In this document: one piece after another, positions 15,673 through 27,213 of the stretch | Layout: every line of letters begins with the position of its first letter | Position numbering within the stretch: the stretch's first letter is position 1 | DNA from: Lactococcus lactis | GTDB lineage: Bacteria; Bacillota; Bacilli; Lactobacillales; Streptococcaceae | Reading direction: 5' to 3' | Assembly: GCF_029023865.1 (NCBI RefSeq) | Contig: NZ_CP118969.1 | Location: forward strand, 1,240,001 to 1,304,000 | DNA length: 64,000 nucleotides | The notes under the pieces: model-generated | What the model saw: the letters and a program-made list of their open reading frames with translations, nothing else | What the model was told of the DNA's origin: nothing | Database searches by the model: none | Made by a program: the position numbers and the translations under genes

Positions 15673-16555
15673 TTAGAAAAATTGTAGCGACTCTCTGGTT
15701 AAGTTTTTAGGCGTTTCAAAAACAAATTGATGACTTGCTAGTTATTTCTTAACGCTAAAAATTCCACGACCTAACTTCTAACCATTAAACGAGTACCATT
15801 CGTTCATCTTCTTAAGCACACCCATTTGAATCGCTAATGTGACCACGTCTATTTCTTGAGAGAATCCATCTCCAAATACATTAATAACAGTTGGCTTTTT
15901 ATATGGAGCTGATACCTTATTTTTAACGGTATGAAGCGTGGTTTTCTTACCGATAGTATCAATGCCATCTTTGATTTTTTGTCCTGATTTAACTTCAATC
16001 CGTACAGAAGAATAAAATTTTAGTGCTGCCCCCCTGGAGTGGTTTCTTTATTTAAGAATAGTCCACTCATGGTTGAACGCACTTGATTGATGAAGATAAT
16101 GACCGTCTTTGTTTAGTTGACTTTTGAAACGAGCTTAGAGAGCTGTTCTGACATCATTTTAGCTTGCTGACCTGGAATACTCACTCCATCTATCTCTAAA
16201 GTAGGTGTCAGAGCAGCAACCGAATCGACAACAATTAAATCAAAGGCCCCTGTTTTGATAAACTCGTTAATCATATTGAAGGCCTCTTCGCCTGTATCTG
16301 GTTGAACGAATATCAAACTTTCCGATTTTACCTCAAGGTTTTCAGAGGATTCTGCCCCGAACAGTCCTATAAAACGTCCTTTTCTTTTGCATAACCACCA
16401 CTTCCAATTGCACAGTCTAATGACAGAATACCAGTAAGTACTGCCTGAACATGCTGGACAGACTTCCCATCATCATCAAGAATTATATTTGAATTAAATT
16501 TTTTCTCAATTGATTATGTGACTTTGATTATAGAAAATTTTTTCTTATGGCTCAT
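15673..16555 (-). pseudogene. RecA-paralogue remnant 4 (nearly full-length, stops and frameshifts)
   Basis: Starts at an ATG at 16555 (MSHKKKFSIIKV, then TAA) and continues with VLTGILSLDCAIGSGGYAKE, FIGLFGAESSENLEVKSESLIF, then an intact stretch 16316-16113 with LIVVDSVAALTPTLEIDG and GQQAKMMSEQLSKLVSKVN. Beyond a one-base lesion it reads TKTVIIFINQVRSTMSG. Two further in-frame stops are near 15780 and 15745. The normal Walker A GPESSGKTT is GAESSENLE here, so the ancestor of this copy had already lost ATP binding or it decayed early. Confidence 0.85.
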
Positions 16556-16564
16556 TTATTTTTT

Positions 16565-16600
16565 AAAAAAAGAGTTAGAACTTTGTCTAACTCTTTTTTT
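16565..16600 (-). terminator. Terminator of the glp operon
   Basis: AGAGTTAGA-actttg-TCTAACTCT flanked by A6 and T7, 16 bp after the glpF stop. Confidence 0.9.
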
Positions 16601-16615
16601 GTATATTATTTCAGT

Positions 16616-17353
16616 TTATTTACTTGCAAATTGAATAACCATGTTAAAGAGAAGGGCGCCCAAGCTACCTCCAATGATTGGACCTACGACAGGAATCCAT
16701 GCGTAAGACCAGTCTGAATCCCCTTTGCCTTTGATAGGCAAGATAGCGTGCATGATACGGGGGCCTAAGTCACGTGCGGGATTTAAAGAGTATCCTGTTG
16801 TTGCACCAAGTGATAAACCAATAGCTGTGATGATAGCACCCACTAAAAGAGGTGAAACACCTGAAGTTTGCGTAATTGCGTATTGACCAAAGGCCAGAAT
16901 ACCTGTCGTTAAGACTGCTGTTCCCACAATCTCACTGATTAAGTTTGAACTCGTCTGGCGAATGGCAGGACCTGTAGAAAATGTCCCCAAGATATCTGCT
17001 GGATTTTTAGTTTCCGCATAGTGAGGGTAAAACATCAGATAGAGGATAATACTGGCCACCATTGCCCCGAGCATTTGTGCGATAATATAAGGGAAGACCA
17101 GACTCCAGCTAAAGCTGCCAATCATTGCCATTGCAATTGTTACTGCTGGATTCAAGTGGGCAGGCGACATAAATCCGGAAACATAAACCCCCATCATTAC
17201 TGCAAAGCCCCAACCGAGTGTGATGGCAACCCAACCCGCTCCTGTAGCTTTCGTCTTGTTCAGGACAACGCCTGAAACCACACCGTTACCAAGAAGGATT
17301 AAGATAAATGTGCCTAAAAATTCACCAAGTAACTGTACCATTTCTGAGTGCAT
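16616..17353 (-). CDS. glpF: Glycerol uptake facilitator / aquaglyceroporin
   Basis: 245-residue MIP channel with six membrane helices. Both NPA boxes are present: NPA at 68-70 (HLNPAVTIA) and NPARD at 191-195 (SLNPARDLGPR); the Asp after the second box marks glycerol-conducting members. Third gene of glpK-glpO-glpF, 51 bp after glpO. Supplies glycerol to a kinase that is interrupted in this sequence. Confidence 0.93.
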   Translation of the reverse strand: MHSEMVQLLGEFLGTFILILLGNGVVSGVVLNKTKATGAGWVAITLGWGFAVMMGVYVSGFMSPAHLNPAVTIAMAMIGSFSWSLVFPYIIAQMLGAMVASIILYLMFYPHYAETKNPADILGTFSTGPAIRQTSSNLISEIVGTAVLTTGILAFGQYAITQTSGVSPLLVGAIITAIGLSLGATTGYSLNPARDLGPRIMHAILPIKGKGDSDWSYAWIPVVGPIIGGSLGALLFNMVIQFASK

Positions 17354-17404
17354 ATTGACTCCTTTTTTCTATTTTTTATTTGTTTCAATTATTTTTACAT
17401 TTTT

Positions 17405-19234
17405 TTACTTCTTCAAGTCCGACAAGTCAGATTCACGAAGTGCTTCTTCCAAAGCTTTTTCTTGTTCTGCCTTTTCTTCTGCAGACCAGCCAAGGTAGTC
17501 CGCCATGGCATTGACAACATGTACCTTGATAGCATCTACTCCTTCACGCATAAACAAAATATGGTTGGTACGACGAAGCAAGTAGTCCACTGGTGTTAAG
17601 ATCATTTCATCCTCAAGCGCATAGCGAAGACGTGCGGATTCGGCTAGAGATAAGCCTTCGTAAACTTCCATTTCAGAAGCATAGGCAAAGACTTGGAGTG
17701 CATTCATACCATAAAAGTCAGCAATGTATTTTGCTTCTTCTTCTGTAAGACCTGCAGCGACACCAACCTTCATGTTTCCATCAACGACTTCTTCAACTTT
17801 AGTTGGGTCAAATTCGCCACCAGAGATTTGGTATTTTTTAGAGTCAATAGGTTCGTATTTCAAACCAAAGTCCTCCTCAAGCAGTTGGCAAATGAGCTCC
17901 ATCGCACCTGCTGCCATTTTACGGTAGTCCGTGATTTTACCACCCGCTAAAGTAATCAAACCATCGCTCTCGCGTTCAAGTGAGCTGCCACGAGAAACGG
18001 AAGATGGTGCATCTCCTTTTTCGGAAAGACTTGATTCCATATTGTTCAACAAATGCTCCACTTCGGCTTTTGTTGCTGTTTTATTTTTATAGCGGAGCAC
18101 CGCCTCAACGACAGCGTTAAAGCTGGTTTCAGAGACCGCACCATTATCACCGCCGTTATAGTCTGATCCAGAATTACCGCCTAACAATGGACGCAATCCA
18201 GCCCATGAAGCTTCGATGTCATTAATCATAATATTTGCTTCTGGGTAACGGAAATTAATAACATCCAAGAGGTAATCTACATCTTCTTGAGTTACTTTTG
18301 GATCGGTAAAGTCGCCATGATAATCCGTATCTGTCGTACCAAAATAAGTTTTATTTTCACGTGGAATGGCAAAGACCATGCGTTTATCGTGTTTGCCTGT
18401 ATCAAAATAAGTTGGTTGTGGCACAGGTAATTTGGCCGCATCTACTACAAGATGGACACCTTTTGTTGGACGCATTTTGGGTACGATGGGACGTGTGAAG
18501 TTCAAGTAACGGATCTTATCTACCCAAGGTCCACTTGTGTTAATCACAAGTTTAGCTTTGACTTCAATGACTTGATCTGTCAACAAATCACGCGCACGAA
18601 CACCAGAAATTTGTCCGTCTGTATAGATAAAATCAATCACTTTCATCTTGCTTATGGCTTGGGCACCGTCTTCCACAGCTTTTTTGATGTTATCAATCAC
18701 CAAGCGGGCATCGTTGTTACGGTAGTCAAGATAGACTCCAGCCCCTTGCAAACCTTTTTTCTTGATGAGTGGCTCGCGGCGCAGGACTTCTTCTGGTGAG
18801 ATAGTGTAGTTGGCATATGGCGAATCTTCATCCACACCGGCCAAACGGTCATACAAATCCATCGCAATTTTCACAGAAAACATATCAAACGTTGTCTTGC
18901 CTTCATCATCGTAGATAGGAAGTAACATCGGATCTGGCTTAGGAATATGTGGCGCAATGCCTTGAACAACAGCGCGTTCTGAAACTGTATCGGAAACGAC
19001 TTCGACATCGAAGTTTTTGAGGTAACGGATGCCACCATGCACGAGTTTTGTTGAGCGTGAGGATGTCCCTTCTGAGAAATCCTGCATTTCAAGTACAGCA
19101 ACTTTCATGCCAGCCGCCGCCGCTTGTAATGTCAAACCAGCACCAGTGATCCCTCCTCCGATAACGAGTAAATCCATCTCTTCATTTTGAATTTTTGTGA
19201 TTGCTTCTTGTCTTGTTTTTTTAGAAAAAGCCAT
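17405..19234 (-). CDS. glpO: Alpha-glycerophosphate oxidase
   Basis: 609 residues, the size of lactic-acid-bacterial GlpO. FAD-binding GGGITGAGLTLQAAAAGMKV at about 26-45, then SSRSTKLVHGGIRYL, and a C-terminal domain. Oxidises glycerol 3-phosphate to dihydroxyacetone phosphate with O2, giving H2O2. A distinct insert of about 50 residues near 380-430 separates GlpO from GlpD dehydrogenases and is present here (NNMESSLSEKGDAPSSVSRG). Membrane-associated, cytosolic face. Confidence 0.92.
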   Translation of the reverse strand: MAFSKKTRQEAITKIQNEEMDLLVIGGGITGAGLTLQAAAAGMKVAVLEMQDFSEGTSSRSTKLVHGGIRYLKNFDVEVVSDTVSERAVVQGIAPHIPKPDPMLLPIYDDEGKTTFDMFSVKIAMDLYDRLAGVDEDSPYANYTISPEEVLRREPLIKKKGLQGAGVYLDYRNNDARLVIDNIKKAVEDGAQAISKMKVIDFIYTDGQISGVRARDLLTDQVIEVKAKLVINTSGPWVDKIRYLNFTRPIVPKMRPTKGVHLVVDAAKLPVPQPTYFDTGKHDKRMVFAIPRENKTYFGTTDTDYHGDFTDPKVTQEDVDYLLDVINFRYPEANIMINDIEASWAGLRPLLGGNSGSDYNGGDNGAVSETSFNAVVEAVLRYKNKTATKAEVEHLLNNMESSLSEKGDAPSSVSRGSSLERESDGLITLAGGKITDYRKMAAGAMELICQLLEEDFGLKYEPIDSKKYQISGGEFDPTKVEEVVDGNMKVGVAAGLTEEEAKYIADFYGMNALQVFAYASEMEVYEGLSLAESARLRYALEDEMILTPVDYLLRRTNHILFMREGVDAIKVHVVNAMADYLGWSAEEKAEQEKALEEALRESDLSDLKK

Positions 19235-19270
19235 TTCTATTCTCCTTTTAGATTACTGTCTGATTGATTA

Positions 19271-21094
<1,824 letters not shown>

Positions 21095-21095
21095 A

Positions 21096-21122
21096 TAAAA
21101 AAAGAGGAGAGCACCCCTCTTT
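21096..21122 (-). terminator. Terminator of the Mga-like regulator
   Basis: AAAGAGG...CCTCTTT followed by T7 on the minus strand, 12 bp after the stop. Confidence 0.75.
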
Positions 21123-21134
21123 CGTGTTTCATTC

Positions 21135-22601
21135 TTAATTCAAAATTGCTTTTTTTTGAAATTTTTCTTTTTTTAAGTTTTCAATACGCGACAATAACTC
21201 TTCAAAATCATAATCACTGGAAAACTCGGAAAGTATATAGACAAACTTTCGACTGTCATTTCTTTTACTTGAGATAAGTAGATCATAACTCTGGCTTTCT
21301 TGATAATGCTCTAATTTTATCTTTTCAACAGATCTGAGGTGATTTTTCAGATAGTGTTCCATCGGGATTTGATAGGCAGGTGTATCAGACAAATCATAAG
21401 CCACCGTCAATTGTTGAGCAGATAAGAGCTCCAGCAGCATCAAGGCATTGCGATAACCAAAGATGAGTTCTGGCAAATCCTGCTCTTTGGGTATATAACT
21501 TAAAGCAATATCTTTGAGGTTATCGAGTAAATCTTGAAAACTCTTATCGACCCAGTTTTGTTTATGTAGCATCAAATCTTCTTGAATTTTGGTAAAGAGG
21601 CTACCTTGGAAAAAGGTGAATTTATTGTTTACTTGAGCTAACTGATAACTGATGGATTTCTCCTCTTCGAAACCTAAACGATGGGGACGATAGTGGTTTA
21701 ACATTCGCTCTCTTAAAGAAATATTCAAGAGAACAGTTGGAATTTTTTTACTGCGATAAATATCAAAACGGTAATAACTTTCTTTATCTAGAATGAAAAA
21801 AGATTGGAGAAAACCGTAGAAAAAAATTGTCTCACAGTTATCCTTGCTCTGATTATCATAAATATGTTGATAAAAAAGAGAATCCAATAGTTGATAGAGA
21901 TGGTCATCTTGGTATATTTTCTTCATTTCTAAAGATTTAGTAATTTGGATATCTGTAAGTTTCCGCCTTCTTTCTGTGATTGCCAACCACCGATAAAGTT
22001 TATCTTTGCTACTTTCGGAAAAATTTACTTTTAATGTTTCTTCAAGTTGCCGTACAAATTCAACCTGAAATTTAGTGACTTGCAGCAAATCTGGTCGAAA
22101 TTTAGGATGAAGCGAATCAAATAGCAGATAGTAAAAATAGCGAATTTGACTTTCTTCTCCGATCAATTTATTATTTTTGATTTGAATATCAAATTCCAAT
22201 AAAAGTTTATTGAGTTCTTTGATTTTGCGAAACAAAGTAGATTCACTGAGTAGCAAGAGTTCTGCTAATTCAAAAATCATGTAATTTTTTTGTTCTAAAA
22301 ATAAGAGAATCAGGCGATATTTGACACTATCTTGGATTAAAAAACTGATGACTTCATCTAAGGTTTGTGATTCCGACATGTTTAGAACGAGTTTATTGTT
22401 CTGACGAATAACTTCCATGGGTTTCCCAATCATTCGTCCTATATAAGATATATCCTCCAAATAACTCTGAACTGAAGGTCGAGAGAGGTTTACCCAATCA
22501 CACAGTTCCTGCGCAGTTAGCTTATCATGTTTGAGGAACAACTGACGTAAAATCTTAACCTGTATTTGTTCTTTCTTTTCAAGTAAAACTTCAATATTCA
22601 C
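21135..22601 (-). CDS. Mga-family (PRD-like) transcriptional regulator
   Basis: 488 residues. Two N-terminal helix-turn-helix regions: LTAQELCDWVNLSRPSVQSYLEDI (about 29-52) and MIFELAELLLLSESTLFRKIKELN (about 107-130), then a long PRD-like middle and a C-terminal EIIB-like part. GTG start at 22601 with GAGGAACAGCT. Transcribed towards glpK; a Mga-like gene also precedes the glp genes in streptococci (recalled), so it is probably the glycerol-operon regulator. Confidence 0.82.
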   Translation of the reverse strand: MNIEVLLEKKEQIQVKILRQLFLKHDKLTAQELCDWVNLSRPSVQSYLEDISYIGRMIGKPMEVIRQNNKLVLNMSESQTLDEVISFLIQDSVKYRLILLFLEQKNYMIFELAELLLLSESTLFRKIKELNKLLLEFDIQIKNNKLIGEESQIRYFYYLLFDSLHPKFRPDLLQVTKFQVEFVRQLEETLKVNFSESSKDKLYRWLAITERRRKLTDIQITKSLEMKKIYQDDHLYQLLDSLFYQHIYDNQSKDNCETIFFYGFLQSFFILDKESYYRFDIYRSKKIPTVLLNISLRERMLNHYRPHRLGFEEEKSISYQLAQVNNKFTFFQGSLFTKIQEDLMLHKQNWVDKSFQDLLDNLKDIALSYIPKEQDLPELIFGYRNALMLLELLSAQQLTVAYDLSDTPAYQIPMEHYLKNHLRSVEKIKLEHYQESQSYDLLISSKRNDSRKFVYILSEFSSDYDFEELLSRIENLKKEKFQKKAILN

Positions 22602-22870
22602 AGCTGTTCCTCTTTTTCTAAATTAATATTTTTTGTAGGAGTTTTCATATTCTCATTCTATTTTATCACTCCCCTATATTTTGTTATTAAAAATTGCTCA
22701 GTATGAACATAGTAAATTGGACACTAAAAAGAATATGACCAAAAGCCTTATTCTTCTTTTAAACTTCTATATTTTGCGACTAAACTATAAAAGTGATTAG
22801 ATAAACTTAGATTATAATCTGTTTATCAAACACTAAACATGTTTTATATTAATTCACGATAATATATAAA
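22602..22870. other. Intergenic stretch without recognised gene
   Basis: AT-rich, no ORF; one small palindrome GATTATAATC near 22810. Confidence 0.4.
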
Positions 22871-23578
22871 CTAATATAACCAAATCCCTTTTAGTAAATA
22901 TACCAATGAATCAATAAAAAAATAAATACCAATACCTAATATAAATAATGATATTATTATTCTAGTGACATTACTTAATTTTTTTCTTCGGTTATTTTTA
23001 TCTAAATAACTACTTGCTATTTTAATCAATTTTTCATAGACATTAAATATTAATGATATTACTAAAGTATATAAAGGAATCTGTCCTAACAACATCCAAA
23101 TTGTTAAACATAATATTGTTAATAGTATATTCCCCTCTTTTGCACTTAGTGCAACCACTGCCCAAAAAGTCGGATCTGACATAGCCCAAAACCCAAAAAT
23201 AAAACCTACAAGTGGCATACTTCTCTTTGCAAATTTCATAAATTTCGATTCTTTCTGATCATCTACTCTTTCTTTATTTCCTTTTAGTAAGGTAGATCTT
23301 ATAAACCAAGCTACACATACAATGGATATCAAAAAACCGGTAAATACATAAGCCATATCTGGAATATGATTCATTATATCTATAAAATAATTCAAGCTTA
23401 TACTAGTACCGTATGAAAATATTAATCCGAAAACGACCGTGGAAAGTAGAGCCATCAAAGAAAATAAATATACTTGTTTTTTCTTTGTTCCATTTGCTAG
23501 TGCAGCCATTATAAGCACTGCTCCCACTGGATCAAATCCACCGAATCCTAACAAAATTGATGATCGTATTAATTTCAT
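22871..23578 (-). CDS. Six-helix integral membrane protein (LysE/GAP-like)
   Basis: 235 residues with about six hydrophobic segments (near 10-30, 38-60, 75-95, 125-145, 150-180, 205-230). The opening GFGGFDPVGAVLIMAAL and the central GFIFGFWAMSDPTFWAVV form an internal repeat-like pair typical of LysE/GAP-type exporters. Good ribosome site GGAGGTAATGATAG. Monocistronic. Substrate unknown. Confidence 0.75.
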   Translation of the reverse strand: MKLIRSSILLGFGGFDPVGAVLIMAALANGTKKKQVYLFSLMALLSTVVFGLIFSYGTSISLNYFIDIMNHIPDMAYVFTGFLISIVCVAWFIRSTLLKGNKERVDDQKESKFMKFAKRSMPLVGFIFGFWAMSDPTFWAVVALSAKEGNILLTILCLTIWMLLGQIPLYTLVISLIFNVYEKLIKIASSYLDKNNRRKKLSNVTRIIISLFILGIGIYFFIDSLVYLLKGIWLY

Positions 23579-23883
23579 CTATCATTACCTCCATGTATCA
23601 ATTTCTCTAGCAACAATCTTTTAAATTTTTGTAAATTCATTAGGCATCCATTACTTGTTACAGACTGATTTTATTATTATCAATGAAATAATAAAGACAC
23701 TCCAACATCATAAGCTCTTGTCCAACACAAGCATATTCTAGCAAATAGAATTGATAATTACCAGTAATCAACTGAGTTCTAATAAAGAGGGTAATGATCC
23801 TACGGCTGTTTGATGGAACATAATCGTTTATCGTTGCTATGAACCATGCGAATCAACTTTATTGGTAATATATTTAGTTACTT
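23579..23883. other. Intergenic stretch without recognised gene
   Basis: About 300 bp with no usable ORF. The part near 23780-23860 is less AT-rich and may be a remnant, but no family was recognised in any frame. Confidence 0.4.
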
Positions 23884-23884
23884 T

Positions 23885-23912
23885 AGAAAAAAGCCTCAAT
23901 AGGCTTTTTATT
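23885..23912 (-). terminator. Terminator of the antiporter gene
   Basis: AAAAAGCCT-ATTG-AGGCTTTTT on the minus strand, overlapping the end of the gene. Confidence 0.8.
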
Positions 23913-25857
23913 GTTTCTGTAATTGTAAAACTTGAGCATTATTTATCTCTTTAAAAAGTTTATTACTTGTTTCTTTAGAAATTACATCAGTTTTTACCTG
24001 GTTCAATATAAATTGATATTCAAGTTGAAAAGCCTCTATGAGTAATTCGTTTGGAATAATTGTATCTTCTTGAATTTCGTTACGAATACGGTAATGTCTA
24101 TTTTCCAAAATATGTTTTACTTCTTCAATATCACTAAAGTCAGTTATCTTATTTTCTAATCGCTCTTTTTCAAGAGAACTTAATTTTTCGATTGTTTGTT
24201 GATATAAACTGCTTTCTAGTCGGCTTATATCAGTTCTTATTGTCGCAAATTCTTGCATTTCTACTGAATCTACTCTTCTGCCACGTCGTCTTTTGGAGAA
24301 TAATCGTCTTATTTTCTTACTAGTTGAATGTTTACTACTGTTTTCTAGATAAATTCTAAAATAGTCAATAACTTTAGATGAAAATTGTGCTTTTATAGTT
24401 GTTGTATCAAGTAATGTTTCCTGCCAACTTATTATCTCGTCCATTAATTTACTACTCTTAGTGTGGTCAGGGATTTGTAATCCTTTTTGTGATTGTAGTT
24501 GTTTGGTAAGACTACTACGAACTTTACTATCCTCAATTTCTTCTACCATATGAAGAATCGCATAATCAACCATATCGTTACGAACCTGATTTATATTATC
24601 AGTACTTTCACCTCCAAGTGCCGGTAATAATTTTGGCAGAATCAGTGTTGGTACAATAAGACTTAAAAGAATAACAATAGCGGCCATTGTAATAATAATT
24701 TCCCTATTCTCGTTGCTCAAAATACTAGTATTCAAAGGTAAAGAGAAAGCCATTGCTAATGTCATTGTTCCATGGGCTCCTGACAAAGCAAAAATTGTTG
24801 AATCACTATTACGCTCTTCTTTTACATCAGAGAAAAAGTGTTCGATTGATCTATTTCCTTTTCTATTAGTCCAAAATTTTCTTATGAATAACATAAGTAA
24901 ATAAACTAAAACGCTTATCAAAAATAGTACAATTGATTCTTTCCAACCAAGTGATTTAAAAATGTCCCAAATTCCAAATAGACTTACACCCAAGAGAATG
25001 AAAACAAAGTTATTCAGAATATCGCTTAAAATCTCCCAGATTGTATTATTCGTTAATTGAACATTTGTTGAAGTCAGTTTGAGCATATCTCCTTCAAAAT
25101 TATGAATCAACCCAGCAGCAACTACAGCTAAAACACCGGAAGTTCCAAAATGTTCTGCTAACAAATAAATAAAGAAGGGGGTCAGAATTGAAATAGGAAT
25201 TATGGTAGCTTCTGGCCGAGTTGCTCTGAGATTGATTGCCGTCCTAATTCGTACCAGTAGAGCACCGACAACTAAACCAATTATAATTCCACCAATTGAG
25301 ACAAATATAAAGCGACCAAGTCCTTCCCAAATACTGAAATGCCCACTCTCTAAAACAGATAATCCTAAGCTCAGTAAAACTAACCCTGTTGCATCATTAA
25401 ATAAAGATTCAAATTCAACTGCTTCATTAACCCCTTCGGGCATTTTCTTTCCAGAAATGATTGACTTTACAGCAACTGCATCTGTTGGCGTTACAATTGC
25501 TGCAAAACAGATAGCTAAAGGAAAAATCCAACTACCCATTATATTATTCGTAAGCACTGCTACCAAAAGTACAGTTACCACTGCTAAAGTAATTGATAGA
25601 AAAAATATTCCTCTAAAATTTTTACGTACTTTTTTTAATGAAGTTTTACTTCCCTCATAAAACATTAATGGAGCAATGATTAACATCATAAAAAACTCTG
25701 GCTCCAATTCAAAATTTTGAAATTCTGGTAGGAAACTCAAAATAAGGCCCACACCAATCAAGATAAAAGTTTCTGAAATTTGTGGAAAAAACTCTTTGAT
25801 TATATTTGCCCCGATAACACCAATCATCATCACAGCAATAAAACTAATAGCTGACAT
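23908..25857 (-). CDS. Na+/H+ antiporter (CPA1, NhaP-type)
   Basis: 649 residues from the ATG at 25857 (AGGAAATGG upstream); the frame extends 37 codons further but that part is not conserved-looking. About 11-12 membrane helices up to residue ~390, including AAIVTPTDAVAVKSI and EFESLFNDATGLVLLSL, the PTD and ND motifs that bind the exchanged cation. A ~250-residue cytosolic tail, rich in charge with an RRRGRR stretch, follows. Exchanges Na+ or K+ for H+. Confidence 0.9.
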   Translation of the reverse strand: MSAISFIAVMMIGVIGANIIKEFFPQISETFILIGVGLILSFLPEFQNFELEPEFFMMLIIAPLMFYEGSKTSLKKVRKNFRGIFFLSITLAVVTVLLVAVLTNNIMGSWIFPLAICFAAIVTPTDAVAVKSIISGKKMPEGVNEAVEFESLFNDATGLVLLSLGLSVLESGHFSIWEGLGRFIFVSIGGIIIGLVVGALLVRIRTAINLRATRPEATIIPISILTPFFIYLLAEHFGTSGVLAVVAAGLIHNFEGDMLKLTSTNVQLTNNTIWEILSDILNNFVFILLGVSLFGIWDIFKSLGWKESIVLFLISVLVYLLMLFIRKFWTNRKGNRSIEHFFSDVKEERNSDSTIFALSGAHGTMTLAMAFSLPLNTSILSNENREIIITMAAIVILLSLIVPTLILPKLLPALGGESTDNINQVRNDMVDYAILHMVEEIEDSKVRSSLTKQLQSQKGLQIPDHTKSSKLMDEIISWQETLLDTTTIKAQFSSKVIDYFRIYLENSSKHSTSKKIRRLFSKRRRGRRVDSVEMQEFATIRTDISRLESSLYQQTIEKLSSLEKERLENKITDFSDIEEVKHILENRHYRIRNEIQEDTIIPNELLIEAFQLEYQFILNQVKTDVISKETSNKLFKEINNAQVLQLQKQ

Positions 25858-26003
25858 AAAACACCATTTCCTAATTTTTATACTCTTACAGTATAACATG
25901 TTCAAGATTGGGTTTCCAAGACTAGTATTAAAATTTATGAAATATACAAGACGATTTGTCATTTTCATAGTATATAAAAGTTATTTAGATTATTAATATA
26001 ATG

Positions 26004-26036
26004 ATAAAAAGACATCTATTTTGACGTCTTTTTATT
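26004..26036 (-). terminator. Terminator of the glycosyltransferase gene
   Basis: AAAAAGAC...GTCTTTTT between the antiporter 5' end and the stop of the next gene. Confidence 0.7.
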
Positions 26037-26073
26037 TATTTTGATTTGGTCATTAGTAATTTTGCTGAACATT

Positions 26074-26976
26074 TTAACCATCCAGTAAACTATCACGATA
26101 TTCAATATTCAGTAATTCCTTTTCAGGAAATAAGAATCTGTCAAACCAGTTTTGGCTTTCAAAAAAATTGATTTTATCATGTTCTAGCGGATGATAGTCT
26201 TTTTCCAAAAAATTAGATAAGTTCTCTATTGAGTCCTCTCCTAAAATAAAAATATTATCTGGATGATAAAATAGGTAATGCTTGATGGCTTTATTTGTTG
26301 TAACTAATTTTTTCTTAAAGAAAATAGCCTCCATTGTTCTCAAGGTCAAACCTGTCTGGTTTTCTTGCATAATTTCAAGAATACCATTACTGTTAATTAA
26401 GAACTCTAAAAATTTTGGATAGGGTAAATATCCTTTATTTTTAAAACCTTTTTCTCCATTAATGATATAAAGTAATATTGAAATATCTAAACTGGCACAT
26501 TTATCTAAAATAACATGTGCAAGTTGAGTTCTTCCTTTATCATTTCCTCCAAAAAACAAATCATAATCTGGTATTTGAAGAGGTAAATTTATACAAGGAG
26601 TATAAAAAGTAGAATTATGATAGAGCCCATATTTTTTTGCTTCAATAGGGTCAAAACTATAGTAGGAATCAATTACTCCTATTTCTCTAGAGGTATGTAG
26701 CAAATCAATATATTTTTGAGTCAAATGATTCCAAAAAAATAGAATCATCTTTGCCTCGGTAAAATCCTTTATAATATTAGGATAGTTAGCTTTAAAACCA
26801 GAATCTAAAAATATAATAAGCTGATAACGGGCAAGCCGATGCTTTCCCAAATCACTTTTTATAAAATGGACTAATCGGCGTCCTGAAATTACATCAATAT
26901 TATCTAAGGTATCGAAAAAATAAAGATGTGCATTTTTAGCTACTAAGAGTATTTTACTGTAAGAAATTTCTTTCAT
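26074..26976 (-). CDS. Glycosyltransferase-like protein (GT-B fold)
   Basis: 300 residues, no signal peptide or membrane segment. The C-terminal block LPYPKFLEFLINSNGILEI and QTGLTLRTMEAIFFKKKLVTTN is the acceptor/nucleotide-sugar half seen in polysaccharide glycosyltransferases. N-terminal half is Rossmann-like. Monocistronic, divergent from an alpha-amylase, and far from the other polysaccharide genes here. Donor and acceptor sugars cannot be told. Confidence 0.7.
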   Translation of the reverse strand: MKEISYSKILLVAKNAHLYFFDTLDNIDVISGRRLVHFIKSDLGKHRLARYQLIIFLDSGFKANYPNIIKDFTEAKMILFFWNHLTQKYIDLLHTSREIGVIDSYYSFDPIEAKKYGLYHNSTFYTPCINLPLQIPDYDLFFGGNDKGRTQLAHVILDKCASLDISILLYIINGEKGFKNKGYLPYPKFLEFLINSNGILEIMQENQTGLTLRTMEAIFFKKKLVTTNKAIKHYLFYHPDNIFILGEDSIENLSNFLEKDYHPLEHDKINFFESQNWFDRFLFPEKELLNIEYRDSLLDG

Positions 26977-27025
26977 GTTCTAACTCCTTTCAATTCAGTA
27001 TAATTTCATTGTATGATTAAATTTC

Positions 27026-27098
27026 AGAATATTCAAAAATATCGTCTTACAAAAAATACATTCACCAATGATGATAGTATTATATTTTTGAATATTCT
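27026..27098. promoter_or_regulatory. 17-bp perfect inverted repeat in the divergent intergenic region
   Basis: AGAATATTCAAAAATAT (27026-27042) is repeated in reverse at 27082-27098 with 39 bp between. Each arm contains the palindrome GAATATTC, so this can be either a large cruciform or two identical operator sites. It lies between the divergent glycosyltransferase and amylase genes and may control both. Confidence 0.6.
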
Positions 27099-27213
27099 AA
27101 TTAATTCTAAAACATTCTGCTGTCCTTCAGATTCCTTTTTGTGTATACTAATTATTAATAGCGCTAGTTTTTAGAAAAGAATTGTATCAATTTGAAAAAG
27201 GAGAAATGATTTT

